From assembly GCA_016717285.1 (NCBI GenBank), contig JADKFU010000005.1, forward strand, positions 976,501 through 1,040,500: a stretch of DNA of 64,000 nt. The letters run 5' to 3'. This DNA is from Chitinophagaceae bacterium (lineage in GTDB: Bacteria > Bacteroidota > Bacteroidia > Chitinophagales > UBA10324). The notes beneath the pieces were generated by a model. The model worked only from the letters and a program-made list of their open reading frames with translations, searched no databases and was not told the origin of the DNA. Every line of letters begins with the position of its first letter. Position 1 is the first letter of the stretch. This document shows, in pieces, positions 54,046-62,746 of this stretch. The position numbers and the translations under genes were made by a program.

Positions 54046-55338
54046 TTATTCGATTTGGATTTTATAGAAGTTAGAAATGTCGTTACGGGTTTGCCATTCG
54101 GGTGATACCAAAGAGTGTTTTACTTCATCACTGTTCAGCACATCTAAAAACTCTACGCTGTATTCGTTCAACTCTATTTCAAGGTCGGTGAGAAATTCTT
54201 CCGATGTGGTTTTAATGGCAGCAATTTTTTTGTCAAGCTCTGCCCACTCATTTTTCATAGCTTCAAGTTTTACAAGAATGTCCTGCAAACTGCCGGTGGT
54301 GTTTGTGATTTCGTCACGCTGTTTTGCTTTAAACTCTTTTAAGCGGCTTTCGCTTTCAGAAATTTTTTCTGTCAGGTATTCACGCCTTCTTAAAATGTGG
54401 TCATGTAACGATTCAGGTTTTTCTTCCGGCTCTGCTGCTTGTTCGGGTTCTTCTTTCTTCTTGTTATTCATAAAACTTTGCATCGCCACAAAAAACAGAA
54501 AACATAAAATGGCAGGTATCATTTCGTTCTCACGGTAGAACTCAATCCAAAATGGATTTGTAGTTATTGCGCCTGTTGTTGTTGCAGGTGCATTTGTAAG
54601 CGACCACTGTTGCGATACTGTTGCAGCATCATCACCTGCCGGATACGCCTTATTAATAAGGAGCGGTGCAAACAACATAGTCATAAGCATTAGCAAACTG
54701 AAACCAATAAAGATTGGATAAACCAACCGCTTGCGGTTGCGGTTGAAGTGTGCCACCAAGTGAACAAGGAAAAGAATAACGCCAAACGATAAGCTACGCA
54801 CTACCATGTCCTCAATTCCTTTATCGTTGCGTAAGCCGTTCCACTGCACATAAGTCATAAAGATTTCACCCACCAACCAAATGCCCAAGAAACTGAAAAT
54901 GGTTTTGAAGTTGAAGCCGTTGCTTTTTTTCTTCGGCTCCGGCTTCTTTGTTTTCTCCTTCGCTTTTCCGTCCGGTATCACCACGCCACGATTCAACATA
55001 TCATCCTCAAATTTTCTCAACTCGGATTTTGCTCCACGCAAAGTGAGTTCTTCATCGTCTATCTCCGGTTGATAGTTTGCCGACAACCGTTCACCCTCGT
55101 TTGAAAGTTTTCCGGTTGGGTTTTGATACACCAACATTTCCCGTTTGATGTTGGTCTTACGGTTGGTCAGGTGTTCAACTTCGTTGTTGTTTAGCCGTAG
55201 CTGCTTGAACTTTTCTCCGTTCAAAATTTCAAGTTGCCCGTTGCACCATTTATATGTGCCATCGGGTTTGCGGTGTGGGATGCTATTAAGGCGAACATCC
55301 TTTTGCGCCTGATAATAATAATGTAGGACTTTTTCCAT
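54046..55338 (-). CDS. Membrane protein with C-terminal coiled coil
   Basis: 430 aa, family not recognised. A charged cytoplasmic region (1-140, with a Lys-rich KEKTKKPEPKKK stretch) is followed by four membrane helices (about 146-166, 178-198, 205-228, 273-291) and a long charged coiled coil (about 305-400). It could be a scaffold for the PBP and vWA-like proteins encoded downstream. Confidence 0.65.
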   Translation of the reverse strand: MEKVLHYYYQAQKDVRLNSIPHRKPDGTYKWCNGQLEILNGEKFKQLRLNNNEVEHLTNRKTNIKREMLVYQNPTGKLSNEGERLSANYQPEIDDEELTLRGAKSELRKFEDDMLNRGVVIPDGKAKEKTKKPEPKKKSNGFNFKTIFSFLGIWLVGEIFMTYVQWNGLRNDKGIEDMVVRSLSFGVILFLVHLVAHFNRNRKRLVYPIFIGFSLLMLMTMLFAPLLINKAYPAGDDAATVSQQWSLTNAPATTTGAITTNPFWIEFYRENEMIPAILCFLFFVAMQSFMNNKKKEEPEQAAEPEEKPESLHDHILRRREYLTEKISESESRLKEFKAKQRDEITNTTGSLQDILVKLEAMKNEWAELDKKIAAIKTTSEEFLTDLEIELNEYSVEFLDVLNSDEVKHSLVSPEWQTRNDISNFYKIQIE

Positions 55339-55356
55339 GTTGCTAATTTTTATTGG

Positions 55357-55551
55357 TTAGGAATTTTTGTTTGGGTCTGTATCGTTGTAAGCCCACTCAA
55401 TGTGGTGGTTGATTAAGCCCTTCACAACTTCAATGTTTTCAAGCGAACCGACTATTGGTGGTTGCTCTTGTTGGCCGTTGGGTTGGCTACTGCTTTTCTT
55501 TTCCGGTGCAGCGGTGTTTACCGTTTCGTTGAATTTGTTTGTAGGTTTCAT
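55357..55551 (-). CDS. Small unknown protein (64 aa)
   Basis: Low-complexity Ser/Gln/Pro-rich N-terminal half and a short helical C-terminus (ENIEVVKGLINHHIEWAYND). No signal peptide. Overlaps the preceding gene by 4 bp (ATGA) and lies 18 bp before the membrane-protein gene. Coupling to the operon supports it being real. Confidence 0.55.
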   Translation of the reverse strand: MKPTNKFNETVNTAAPEKKSSSQPNGQQEQPPIVGSLENIEVVKGLINHHIEWAYNDTDPNKNS

Positions 55552-55736
55552 GCGCTGTCAGTTTTGATTTTTTGAGAATTTGTTTTGAATGCGGTGAAAG
55601 TTTCTTTTAGCAGTTGATTTAAATTCAAATGCCGTGCATTTACAATGCGGTAAAAAACAGCAGGGTCAATCATCTTCACCGAAGGCGATTGCTGCTGTTG
55701 CTGCGATAAAATTTTGTTTTGTAAAACTGGCTTCAT
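55548..55736 (-). CDS. Small unknown protein (62 aa)
   Basis: Contains a QQQQQ run and the helix FYRIVNARHLNLNQLLKETF. No family recognised. Its ATGA overlap with the 64 aa gene supports it. It follows a 146 bp spacer after the 472 aa gene, so a second promoter may start here. Confidence 0.5.
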   Translation of the reverse strand: MKPVLQNKILSQQQQQSPSVKMIDPAVFYRIVNARHLNLNQLLKETFTAFKTNSQKIKTDSA

Positions 55737-55882
55737 AATCTTTTTGATTATGAGCCAAAGGTCGGGTTCTTAGAGGAGGAGGGAACTGTAACTCGTATAA
55801 TCTAAGCGGTGATTTAGCAGGTTACCCGAAAGATTATCTGAGATTATCTGCTTAAATATTTGAACCAAAAATGTAAAATCAT

Positions 55883-57301
55883 TTAGCGAAATATTGCTGT
55901 GAGTTGTGTTTTTAATGTGGTCTTTTCAGTAGCATCAATATCAGAAACACTTGACAAAAATCTGTCAAAATTTTTCTTTGATGCTTCTATTAACTCTTTT
56001 TCATGTGGTGAAACAGATTGCATTACTTTTTCAATAGAATGTTCCTTCGCACTATCATCGTTGTTGCTTACAAGTTCATCTATGAAGTAGTTTGCCCGAC
56101 ACACACTGTAACAGTTTTTAGTATTACCGTGTGTCTTTCCAATTTCTTTCACCTTGTGTGTAAGAATGGAATGAATTTGCTCAATTGAATATTTGTAGTT
56201 GCAATAAAAAATTAAGGTAGCCATTCTCCCCAATAATCTATTCTTGAAAAGAATTTTTGTTTTGGAATCAGTGTGATTTTCCAGTAAGGCATTAAAACCA
56301 AAATTTTTTGACGGCAAAATTTTATCAACCTCCTTACGATATTTTGTAATTACTGCTTCAAGATTTGACGGAATACTCGAAGTATAATTCAGTTGTATTA
56401 AATGGATAAGAGTAATAGAGTTTACAAGGGTTATGGCTTTCTCGTATAGCTCTTTGATGGTAGCTTCCGTTTCTTTGCCAAAAAATTCCTGATAATAATA
56501 TATGAGTTCCTTGTCGTGTTTGTAAGCATGGTCAGCCCTTACTAATCTATCACCTTGAACTATATTCGGGAGGTATTTTTTATCACCAGCGTAAACACTC
56601 ATGAGTTGTTGCCTCGTAGCTGAAATTGCTTTTTCAAGAGTTTCAAAATCCCGTATGTGCCTGTAAACTCTATTCACCCACGGCTGCACCCAAAAAAAGA
56701 ATTGTGGTTTCAATTCAAAATTCGTCATGAGCATTGCAGAACCTAAAGTTTCTTTTACAGGCTCATCAGGTGCAGTGAAATCTGGAAGATGATTAAATGC
56801 CAAACTATACCAAAAAGAATAATGCTCACCGTTACTATTTGCAATTGCTTTCTGCAATTTTTGTAAACGCTCTTTAAGTTTTTCAAAGCCCGATGTATCG
56901 GCAAAATCTATGCACTCAGTAAACCATTCAGGAATATTTTCCTTGTTCGTGTCGTGCAGTATTTTATACCAAAGCGAAACGAGATAGCCCCGCATCTTGT
57001 AAGTAGAAATCTTTTTCATGTAGTCGCCTTCTTTGTCCTGAACATTAAGAGGCCACCTGAGTTCAGGGTTTCCTTTATTTAAGTTATTGTCAAAATGATT
57101 GTAGAGTTTTTCAACTGTATTCAGTTTTTTGAAATCAACTTCAATGGTGAGAAAAGTAATTTCATCCTGCGGCTTTGAATTTTTCTTACCCGTAAAACCT
57201 GCAACAGGTCTAAGTGATATTTTGATTCCGTTCTTAAACTGGTAGCGTTGGTAATAAGAAACTGGTGTGTGCCACCGTTCAAAATTTTGTATCATCATCA
57301 T
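55883..57301 (-). CDS. Hypothetical protein (472 aa)
   Basis: Large soluble, mostly helical protein of unknown family with no signal peptide or membrane segment. Notable stretches: ERWHTPVSYYQRYQFKNGIK at the N-terminus, FWYSLAFNHLPDF in the middle, and HGNTKNCYSVCRANYFIDEL near the C-terminus. Three consecutive Met codons make the exact start uncertain. Overlaps the 150 aa gene by 23 bp, so the two are coupled and probably act together. Confidence 0.65.
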   Translation of the reverse strand: MMMIQNFERWHTPVSYYQRYQFKNGIKISLRPVAGFTGKKNSKPQDEITFLTIEVDFKKLNTVEKLYNHFDNNLNKGNPELRWPLNVQDKEGDYMKKISTYKMRGYLVSLWYKILHDTNKENIPEWFTECIDFADTSGFEKLKERLQKLQKAIANSNGEHYSFWYSLAFNHLPDFTAPDEPVKETLGSAMLMTNFELKPQFFFWVQPWVNRVYRHIRDFETLEKAISATRQQLMSVYAGDKKYLPNIVQGDRLVRADHAYKHDKELIYYYQEFFGKETEATIKELYEKAITLVNSITLIHLIQLNYTSSIPSNLEAVITKYRKEVDKILPSKNFGFNALLENHTDSKTKILFKNRLLGRMATLIFYCNYKYSIEQIHSILTHKVKEIGKTHGNTKNCYSVCRANYFIDELVSNNDDSAKEHSIEKVMQSVSPHEKELIEASKKNFDRFLSSVSDIDATEKTTLKTQLTAIFR

Positions 57302-57731
57302 GATGCTCCAACAAATGATAGTAAAGCAATGCCTGATTCGTAACTACTTCCTTTACCCGTTCTACTTTTTCTTTGCCTGAAATATTAAAAGCAATATCAG
57401 AGGGAATAAATTTTTTTTCAAACTTTACTTTGTGTGTTACCCGTTTTTTGTCCTTGCCTTTCATGGTGAAGCCGGGCAAAAAGGCAATTCGTTTTTTTTT
57501 CGTTTGGTCAAAATTTAATTCCGATAGTGAAGCGACTTTACTGACTGTTGTTGCCACTTGAATAAGCACTTGCTCAAAAAACATTTCACTATCGTCAGGA
57601 ACAAAATCTTTGAAGTGTTCGTGGAGAATCCCGATTACTTTTTCAGAACCCTCACGAAGAATTTCTCGGATATTTTCCTCAACCTCCGGCTTTAATCTTT
57701 GTATGTGATACCCTTTAGCCAGCATATTCAA
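57279..57731 (-). CDS. Hypothetical protein (150 aa)
   Basis: Unknown family. N-terminal helical region (EENIREILREGSEKVIGILH), central basic segment (FTMKGKDKKRVTHKVKFEKK) and a His-rich acidic end (EHHDDDT). Overlaps the ABC ATPase gene by 17 bp and the 472 aa gene by 23 bp. Confidence 0.6.
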   Translation of the reverse strand: MNMLAKGYHIQRLKPEVEENIREILREGSEKVIGILHEHFKDFVPDDSEMFFEQVLIQVATTVSKVASLSELNFDQTKKKRIAFLPGFTMKGKDKKRVTHKVKFEKKFIPSDIAFNISGKEKVERVKEVVTNQALLYYHLLEHHDDDTKF

Positions 57732-58443
57732 GGTAGGTTAGAAACTTGGTGAATAATTCCGTTTGCGGCTGCTTCAAAATAGTTTTGTTCCCTTGCTCAA
57801 CAATTTTTCCTTCGTTCAAAAAAACAATTTGGTCAGCTATATTGGCTGCAAAGCCAATAAGATGTGTTGCAATTAAAATTCCTGTTCCTTTCTGTGAAAG
57901 TTGTTTTACAAAGCGAAGCAGTTTACCAATGTGCTGAATGTCGAGTGCGCTTGTAATTTCATCAAGCAAAAGATATTTTGGTTTCAACAGCACTGCACGA
58001 ATAAAAGCGATGCGCTGTTTTTGTCCAACGCTTATTTGATGCGGAAATCTTTTTAGCAGAGTGTCCACCTCAAAATAATTTGTCAATTCATCAAATTCAG
58101 TTTGACTAAAACTGATGCGCTGCTGTTGCAATGGCATCAGCAAATTGTCTTTTACTTTTAAATGTGGCCATAAATGAAATTGCTGAAATACGACTGACAC
58201 CAAAGGGTGAATGTGATTTGGAAAAAATTTTCCGTTCATCGGAAAATTAAAGTGCCTTTCATCAATAATAATTTTACCTGTGTCAGGTTTTTCGAGTAAT
58301 GAAAGATTGCGTAGGAGTGTGCTTTTGCCACCTCAACTTGGTCCTACAAGTGCAACTACATGTCCTGGAGTGACAACAATATCAATCTCCGAAAGAATTT
58401 TTCTTCCGGCAATAGATTTTGATATGTTGATGGCTTGTAGCAT
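57715..58443 (-). pseudogene. Amino-acid ABC transporter ATPase with nonsense codon in Walker A
   Basis: Reading from the ATG at 58443 (MLQAINISKSIAG), the frame is that of a GlnQ/ArtP-like ATPase. At the Walker A site the sequence is GPS-TGA-GGKST, so the expected Gly codon (GGA) has become TGA. Downstream everything is intact: FQQFHLWPHL (Q-loop), SVGQKQR (signature), LLLDEITSALD (Walker B) and THLIGFA. As it stands only an N-terminal stub or a part without the P-loop would be made. Five bp separate it from the permease gene. Confidence 0.83.
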
Positions 58444-58448
58444 TGTTT

Positions 58449-59114
58449 TTATACTTCGGAGAAACTCCATTTTAATCGTGACTTTAGCCAGAACGCCAAA
58501 ATATTCAGCACTGCACAAACACCGATAAAGAATATTGCAAGTGCAGTGTAAATCTGCACGGGCTGATAAATGTCGCTGTTGATTTGCTGTGCTACTCTGA
58601 AAATTTCATTCAGTCCAATCATACTGGTGAACAGTGTTGCTTGCAACACTGTAACCATTGCAAACAATAAATTGGGAAGCATCTGCCGGAATATCATAGG
58701 CAGTTGAATTTTTATCACGATTTGCTTAGTCGTTAATCCACATGCTCTTGCTGAAAGCAAGTATTGAGTTGGGAAATCATTGAGTGCATGTCGCACTTGC
58801 TCCGAAACAATTACCGTCATTACAACACTAAGAGCAATAGCGGAAGTAATGAAAGGGTCAACTACAATTTGCAACATGAATTGCAAGGGATAGTGCAACC
58901 AAAAAAGAAAAACTAAAATGGGTGTTGAAGAAATAATGAGTGAAAAAACGAAGCCCGGAATACCCGCAACGATTTTCCATTTGTGTCTTGCAATCCCAAT
59001 GAGTGAACCCAAGATAATTCCAATGGGATACACAAAGCCGCAAAGCTGAAGTGTAACCTTCAGCCCTGACCAAAGCTCTTTGTGATAATTTGAAAGTATC
59101 TCGTAAACACTCAT
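58449..59114 (-). CDS. Amino-acid ABC transporter permease (GlnP/HisM type)
   Basis: 221 aa inner-membrane permease with about five helices. The EAA-like loop ARACGLTTKQIVIKIQLPMIF contacts the ATPase, and YPIGIILGSLIG is typical of polar amino-acid permeases. Starts 4 bp after the binding-protein gene stop. Intact. Confidence 0.88.
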   Translation of the reverse strand: MSVYEILSNYHKELWSGLKVTLQLCGFVYPIGIILGSLIGIARHKWKIVAGIPGFVFSLIISSTPILVFLFWLHYPLQFMLQIVVDPFITSAIALSVVMTVIVSEQVRHALNDFPTQYLLSARACGLTTKQIVIKIQLPMIFRQMLPNLLFAMVTVLQATLFTSMIGLNEIFRVAQQINSDIYQPVQIYTALAIFFIGVCAVLNILAFWLKSRLKWSFSEV

Positions 59115-59118
59115 GTCA

Positions 59119-60000
59119 TTATTTTATAGCGTAAGGTTTCTGCACTCGCAAGAAACTGTTCGGAAATTTTTCATACTTACTGAGCAGGTCATCCACATAA
59201 CCGTTGTTAATCAGATTTTGAAACTCTGTGTTAAGCATATGTTCAAATTCGGGTTGACTGCGTTTGAACATGTAACTGTTGCCAAACATGTAAAGCGGTT
59301 TGGTGGCAGAAATATTTTTCACTTTGTAACCATTGCTCTGAATGAACTTGCTTGCCTGAAACGGCTCCATCAAAAGAAAGTCAGCTTTATTATTTACGAC
59401 ATCAAGGAATGAAGTTCCGAAATCAGTATTTTCAGGTAATGAAACTGCCGTTGCCTTTGGAAAACGGTTCTTGCGGATTACATCACCAGTGCCACCGTCA
59501 ACAACTGAAATTTTATATCGAGGGTCATTTAATACGCTCCAATCAGAAACATTATCGAAACGCTTTTCATCGTTGCGAACATAAATATCAATTGGACTAA
59601 AGTAAAGCGGTATTGTGAGTGTAGTCAGTTTTGCTCTCTTAGGATTTGACCAAACAGAACTGCCTATCATATCGTAACGGTCATTTTCCAAACCTTGAAT
59701 TTGTGTTTCCCATCCAACTTCTTCCACCCACTGAACTTTTAATCCTAAATCGCTTGCTGCTTTTTCAAGCGTTTGAACAAATACTCCGACTAATTTACCA
59801 GAACTGTCTTTCATACAGCCCGGAGGGTAAATAGTGTAACCGCAACGGATAACAGAATCTTTTACGACACGGTCGTAAACCGATAGATTGCTTTGTGATT
59901 GCACAATGGGCTTGCCTCCATTGGTGCAACCTGTAAACAGGTATAGCATTGCCAACACAAGTGCAGCAAAGCTGATGAACGGTGCTTTTTGTTTTTTCAT
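59119..60000 (-). CDS. Family 3 solute-binding lipoprotein
   Basis: 293 aa substrate-binding protein for polar amino acids or related compounds. Signal peptide with lipobox LFTGC (Cys25). The mature part has the SBP_bac_3 pattern: VIRCGYTIYPPGCMKDSSGK, then DRYDMIGSSVWSNPKRA, TGDVIRKNRFP and FLDVVNNKADFLL. Overlaps the DUF3050 stop by 4 bp (ATGA). The ligand is not predictable. Confidence 0.88.
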   Translation of the reverse strand: MKKQKAPFISFAALVLAMLYLFTGCTNGGKPIVQSQSNLSVYDRVVKDSVIRCGYTIYPPGCMKDSSGKLVGVFVQTLEKAASDLGLKVQWVEEVGWETQIQGLENDRYDMIGSSVWSNPKRAKLTTLTIPLYFSPIDIYVRNDEKRFDNVSDWSVLNDPRYKISVVDGGTGDVIRKNRFPKATAVSLPENTDFGTSFLDVVNNKADFLLMEPFQASKFIQSNGYKVKNISATKPLYMFGNSYMFKRSQPEFEHMLNTEFQNLINNGYVDDLLSKYEKFPNSFLRVQKPYAIK

Positions 60001-60805
60001 TTTAATTTTTTTTTTGATTTTAATTGAATGTGATTAAGTATTGTGTCGAGAAATTTTTTTCTTGCGGTAAGTGCATCTAAAGCTGCTTCCAATGCTTCCG
60101 TTAGTTGTTGCTTGTCATTGCCAACTACCATCTTAAACAATTTCACACTTAAAGGCCCGTGGCTGTCTGAATCAACCTCAATGTGTCGCTTTAAATACCA
60201 GTGAAAGGTGGAAAGGTTGTTTTGCAGATTTATGTTTTCAAGAAATGTGGTGAACATGCCGGGTATTATTCCCTCACGGCTTAAACAAAAAACGGAAACG
60301 GCTTTTGGTAAATCTGACTTTGCATGTTTCAAAGTGTTTCTCACAAACTCCAATGCTGCATCAGGTATTCCTGTATTTACAACTGCTGCATCAAAACTTT
60401 TTTTTGCTTTCAAGTTAGAAATGAAAATTTCAATAGGTTTTGTATCTGCTCCTGCTTGTTTCATTCCTTTCAAATAAGTTTCAAAATGACTGCAATGACC
60501 AGAACCGGAATCAGTAATGTCGGTTTCTTCTGTTAAAAGAATCTCATAGATGTATGCGCCCTATCCTTCCGTCTTGTGGTGGAACCCATTCAACATCGGC
60601 AACTAACAAACCTTGTTCAAGCGATTTTAATAGTGCCATAAAATCCCACACGCACCATACCTGAAACTGCATATAGATTTTTTATGTCTTCAATTGTTTT
60701 TACAGTGCTGTAAAGCGGATGCTGCTGCAATTCGATTGTTACCTTTCTAATCTGTTCGGATAGACCTGACTTTTCGAGTTCAAGGTCGTCAAGAAATAAT
60801 TTCAT
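59997..60805 (-). pseudogene. DUF3050 (heme-oxygenase-like fold) gene with two frameshifts
   Basis: Starts at 60805 (MKLFLDDLELEKSGLS). HPLYSTVKTIEDIKNL is family-like, then the frame changes near 60665 to QFQVWCVWDFMALLKSLEQG. A second change near 60545 leads to YIYEILLTEETDIT and the intact remainder (KGMKQAGADTK, WYLKRHIEVDSDSHGPLS). All parts together give one DUF3050 protein of ~268 aa. The ERHIE-x-D-x-D-x-H region could hold metal ligands as in heme-oxygenase-like enzymes. First gene of the cluster. Confidence 0.8.
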
Positions 60806-60835
60806 TCTAACTCAGTTTTATTTTAATCATGACCG

Positions 60836-60843
60836 CAAAGGTA
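60836..60843 (-). promoter_or_regulatory. Putative -7 box for the island cluster
   Basis: Reads TACCTTTG on the minus strand, matching TAnnTTTG, 31 bp before the DUF3050 ATG. A -33 element is not clear. Confidence 0.4.
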
Positions 60844-61011
60844 AAAGTCGGCTGCGTTGAACTGCGTTATCTTGGGTTATTTATGAGAGTAGGATTTGGA
60901 TAACTGAATTGCGGATTTAATAGAGCGTGGGAGAAAACACTCTTGTGTCTCGTCCTGAAAAAAGTTTACAGTTTTTAAAATTAATCCTGCTATTCATTTA
61001 CAAATTTATTG

Positions 61012-61932
61012 TTAGTCCTGATATGAGTTTACAGTTGGTTTTTTATTTGGGTAATAATTCTTCCACAATCTCTGTACATCAATTGGCTCTGTTGCATGAT
61101 GAACTGCATCAGGAGTGTAGTTACTGATGCTCATGTGAGGTCGTTTGCTGTTGTAAAGTTTAATTGCTTTGTGCAAGTAAGCAATTGCTTCTTTCACTGT
61201 TTTGATTTGCTGTGTATCTAAATATTCTTCTTTTAAAATTCCATTTACTCTTTCCGCAACAGCGTTCTCTAATGGGTCACCTGATTCAGTCATACTGATT
61301 TGAATGCTGCTGTCAAGCAATAATTTTACATACGCACCACTGCAATACTGAAGCCCTCTGTCGCTGTGATGGATAAGATTCAAATGGCTCTCTGCCCCCA
61401 AGGCAGAGAGAGCCATTTGCAATGCCTTGATGCTTTCTATTGCTTCTAATGATTCGGCAAGGTTATACCCGACAATGCGGTGTGAATAGGCATCTGTAAT
61501 AAAAGTGATGTAAACCGTCATGTTGTTCACTTTCCAGTAAGTAATATCGCTTACCCAAAGTTGATTTGGAGCAGTGAGGATAAAGCCCCGGATGAGGTTC
61601 GGATATTTCCGTAACCAGTGATTGGAAAATGTGGTCCGTATGTTTCTTCTCCGTCTGCGTATGAGCATTTGATGGGCGGACAGGAGGTCAAACAATTTAT
61701 CTCTACCGATTTTTATCTGATGTTCCATCATCACCGGTGTAAGCATTTGGTAGAGCTTTCGTGTTCCGATTCTCTTGTGGTCTTTACGGATGTGCTGCAC
61801 TTCTTTGAGCAGCACTTCTGTTTCAATGCCCACTTCCATTTCCTTCCACATTTCCTGGTAATATGCCTGTCTGGTGATACCAAACCATCCACATAATCTG
61901 GCAAGTCCTATGTGTGAAAAATTGGTTTTCAT
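61012..61932 (-). CDS. IS3-family transposase OrfB (DDE integrase)
   Basis: 306 aa. An HTH_21-like N-terminus is followed by the rve core: WVSDITYWKV (first Asp), FITDAYSHRIVGYNL, LIHHSDRGLQYCS (second Asp) and NAVAERVNGILKEEYL (Glu). Ends with RPHMSISNYTPDAVH. Overlaps OrfA by 4 bp (ATGA), so expression is by coupling, unlike the usual programmed -1 shift. Appears intact. Confidence 0.92.
   Translation of the reverse strand: MKTNFSHIGLARLCGWFGITRQAYYQEMWKEMEVGIETEVLLKEVQHIRKDHKRIGTRKLYQMLTPVMMEHQIKIGRDKLFDLLSAHQMLIRRRRRNIRTTFSNHWLRKYPNLIRGFILTAPNQLWVSDITYWKVNNMTVYITFITDAYSHRIVGYNLAESLEAIESIKALQMALSALGAESHLNLIHHSDRGLQYCSGAYVKLLLDSSIQISMTESGDPLENAVAERVNGILKEEYLDTQQIKTVKEAIAYLHKAIKLYNSKRPHMSISNYTPDAVHHATEPIDVQRLWKNYYPNKKPTVNSYQD
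61381..61419. repeat. Near-perfect palindrome inside OrfB
   Basis: Arms caaatggctctctgcc and ggcagagagagccatttg pair over 16 bp with a 2 nt bulge and a 5 nt loop, within the codons for QMALSALGAESHL. Confidence 0.75.
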
Positions 61933-62378
61933 TTCCCTAATGGTTTGGTATTGAACTTTTTTTTAATCGGAATATTGAATTCTTTTTCAGCAATGTCAAC
62001 CATTGTAGCGTAAGCAATAGCTTTCATCTCGGCATCTTTCAATTGTTTCTCTAATTCAGCAACACGCTTCTTTAATTGTAAAACTTCAAACGGTTCTCCT
62101 TCCGGCTTTTTCTTGCTAGCCATGCCTGTAGATTTTATTTCAAATCTACGAATGCTTCTTTTGCTCACGAATTGCTTATGCTCAATCTTGCCTACATAAC
62201 CCAGCTTTCGCATCCATCGCAGCACTTGCCCTCTTTCTTCAACTTCACCGGTGTAGAGCATCCAAGTGTATTGTTTGGTCCAATTGTTTTTGAGCATCTC
62301 CCGGATAATGGCATTACGCTCCGTTTCTGAATAGTGCTTCCCTCTTTTTTGAATGATTTTTCTTTTTTGCTTGTCCAT
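61929..62378 (-). CDS. IS3-family transposase OrfA
   Basis: 149 aa helix-turn-helix DNA-binding protein of the IS3 type. SETERNAIIREMLKNNWTKQ precedes the HTH, and a coiled coil (LQLKKRVAELEKQLKDAE, about 99-118) allows pairing with OrfB. Longer than many OrfA proteins but typical of some Bacteroidota IS3 members. Confidence 0.85.
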   Translation of the reverse strand: MDKQKRKIIQKRGKHYSETERNAIIREMLKNNWTKQYTWMLYTGEVEERGQVLRWMRKLGYVGKIEHKQFVSKRSIRRFEIKSTGMASKKKPEGEPFEVLQLKKRVAELEKQLKDAEMKAIAYATMVDIAEKEFNIPIKKKFNTKPLGK

Positions 62379-62433
62379 TTTTTACACTGTTTTAGTGTAA
62401 ACCTATTTCAGGACAAGTCAAATTAAAAAATTT

Positions 62434-62457
62434 GTGCGTTGGCAAAAAAAATTAAAA
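62434..62457 (+). repeat. 24 bp direct repeat, right copy
   Basis: Identical to 50092-50115, 14 bp beyond the IS3 right end. Confidence 0.7.
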
Positions 62458-62569
62458 AACGAATCGTTGGCTGGTCGGGTTGGTGGTCAGTCTGTCTGTA
62501 ATTGTGTCCAAAATTGTTCGTTTCATGTCTGTTCGTTTACTGTTAGCACTGTCCTCTTAGGGTTTCCGG
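62458..62569. other. Junction sequence right of the island
   Basis: No gene seen; gt-rich sequence leading into the palindrome at 62570. Confidence 0.35.
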
Positions 62570-62697
62570 TAAGGTTTGTGGGTTTAAGAAGTTGGCGATT
62601 TCGGACCCGTAAACTGTCTGTTACCACAAATGTTTCATTGGAAAACTGAACTTCCTGTAACCACTGAACCGCCAATTTCTTAAACCCGCTGTTGTGT
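62570..62697 (-). repeat. attC-like palindrome, ~128 bp
   Basis: Arms ggtttgtgggtttaagaagt-tggc and gccaatttcttaaacccgct enclose a ~60 bp loop. One arm is identical to the half site at 41060. The right end is GTTGTGT; the left core is degraded (ggtaagg). It follows the stop of the broken zinc-ribbon gene by about 50 bp, the position expected for an attC at the 3' end of a cassette gene. Confidence 0.65.
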
Positions 62698-62746
62698 GCA
62701 TGTGCTTCTCCCTCTGCGAATATTTGTATGTCAAGGTTTGTATTCA

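Larger units (their letters stand above)
60946..62420 (-). mobile_element. IS3-family insertion sequence
   Basis: 1475 bp with 26 bp imperfect terminal inverted repeats (left tgtctcgtcctgaaaaaagt, right acctatttcaggacaagtca) and two overlapping minus-strand ORFs. No obvious target-site duplication. It sits about 100 bp upstream of the -7 box of the island cluster. Confidence 0.9.

Noticed and set aside
58310..58345. UGA read as glycine or another amino acid
   Set aside because: TGA ends many intact genes in the window (for example ftsI), so a reassigned code is not supported; a nonsense mutation or base error is simpler.
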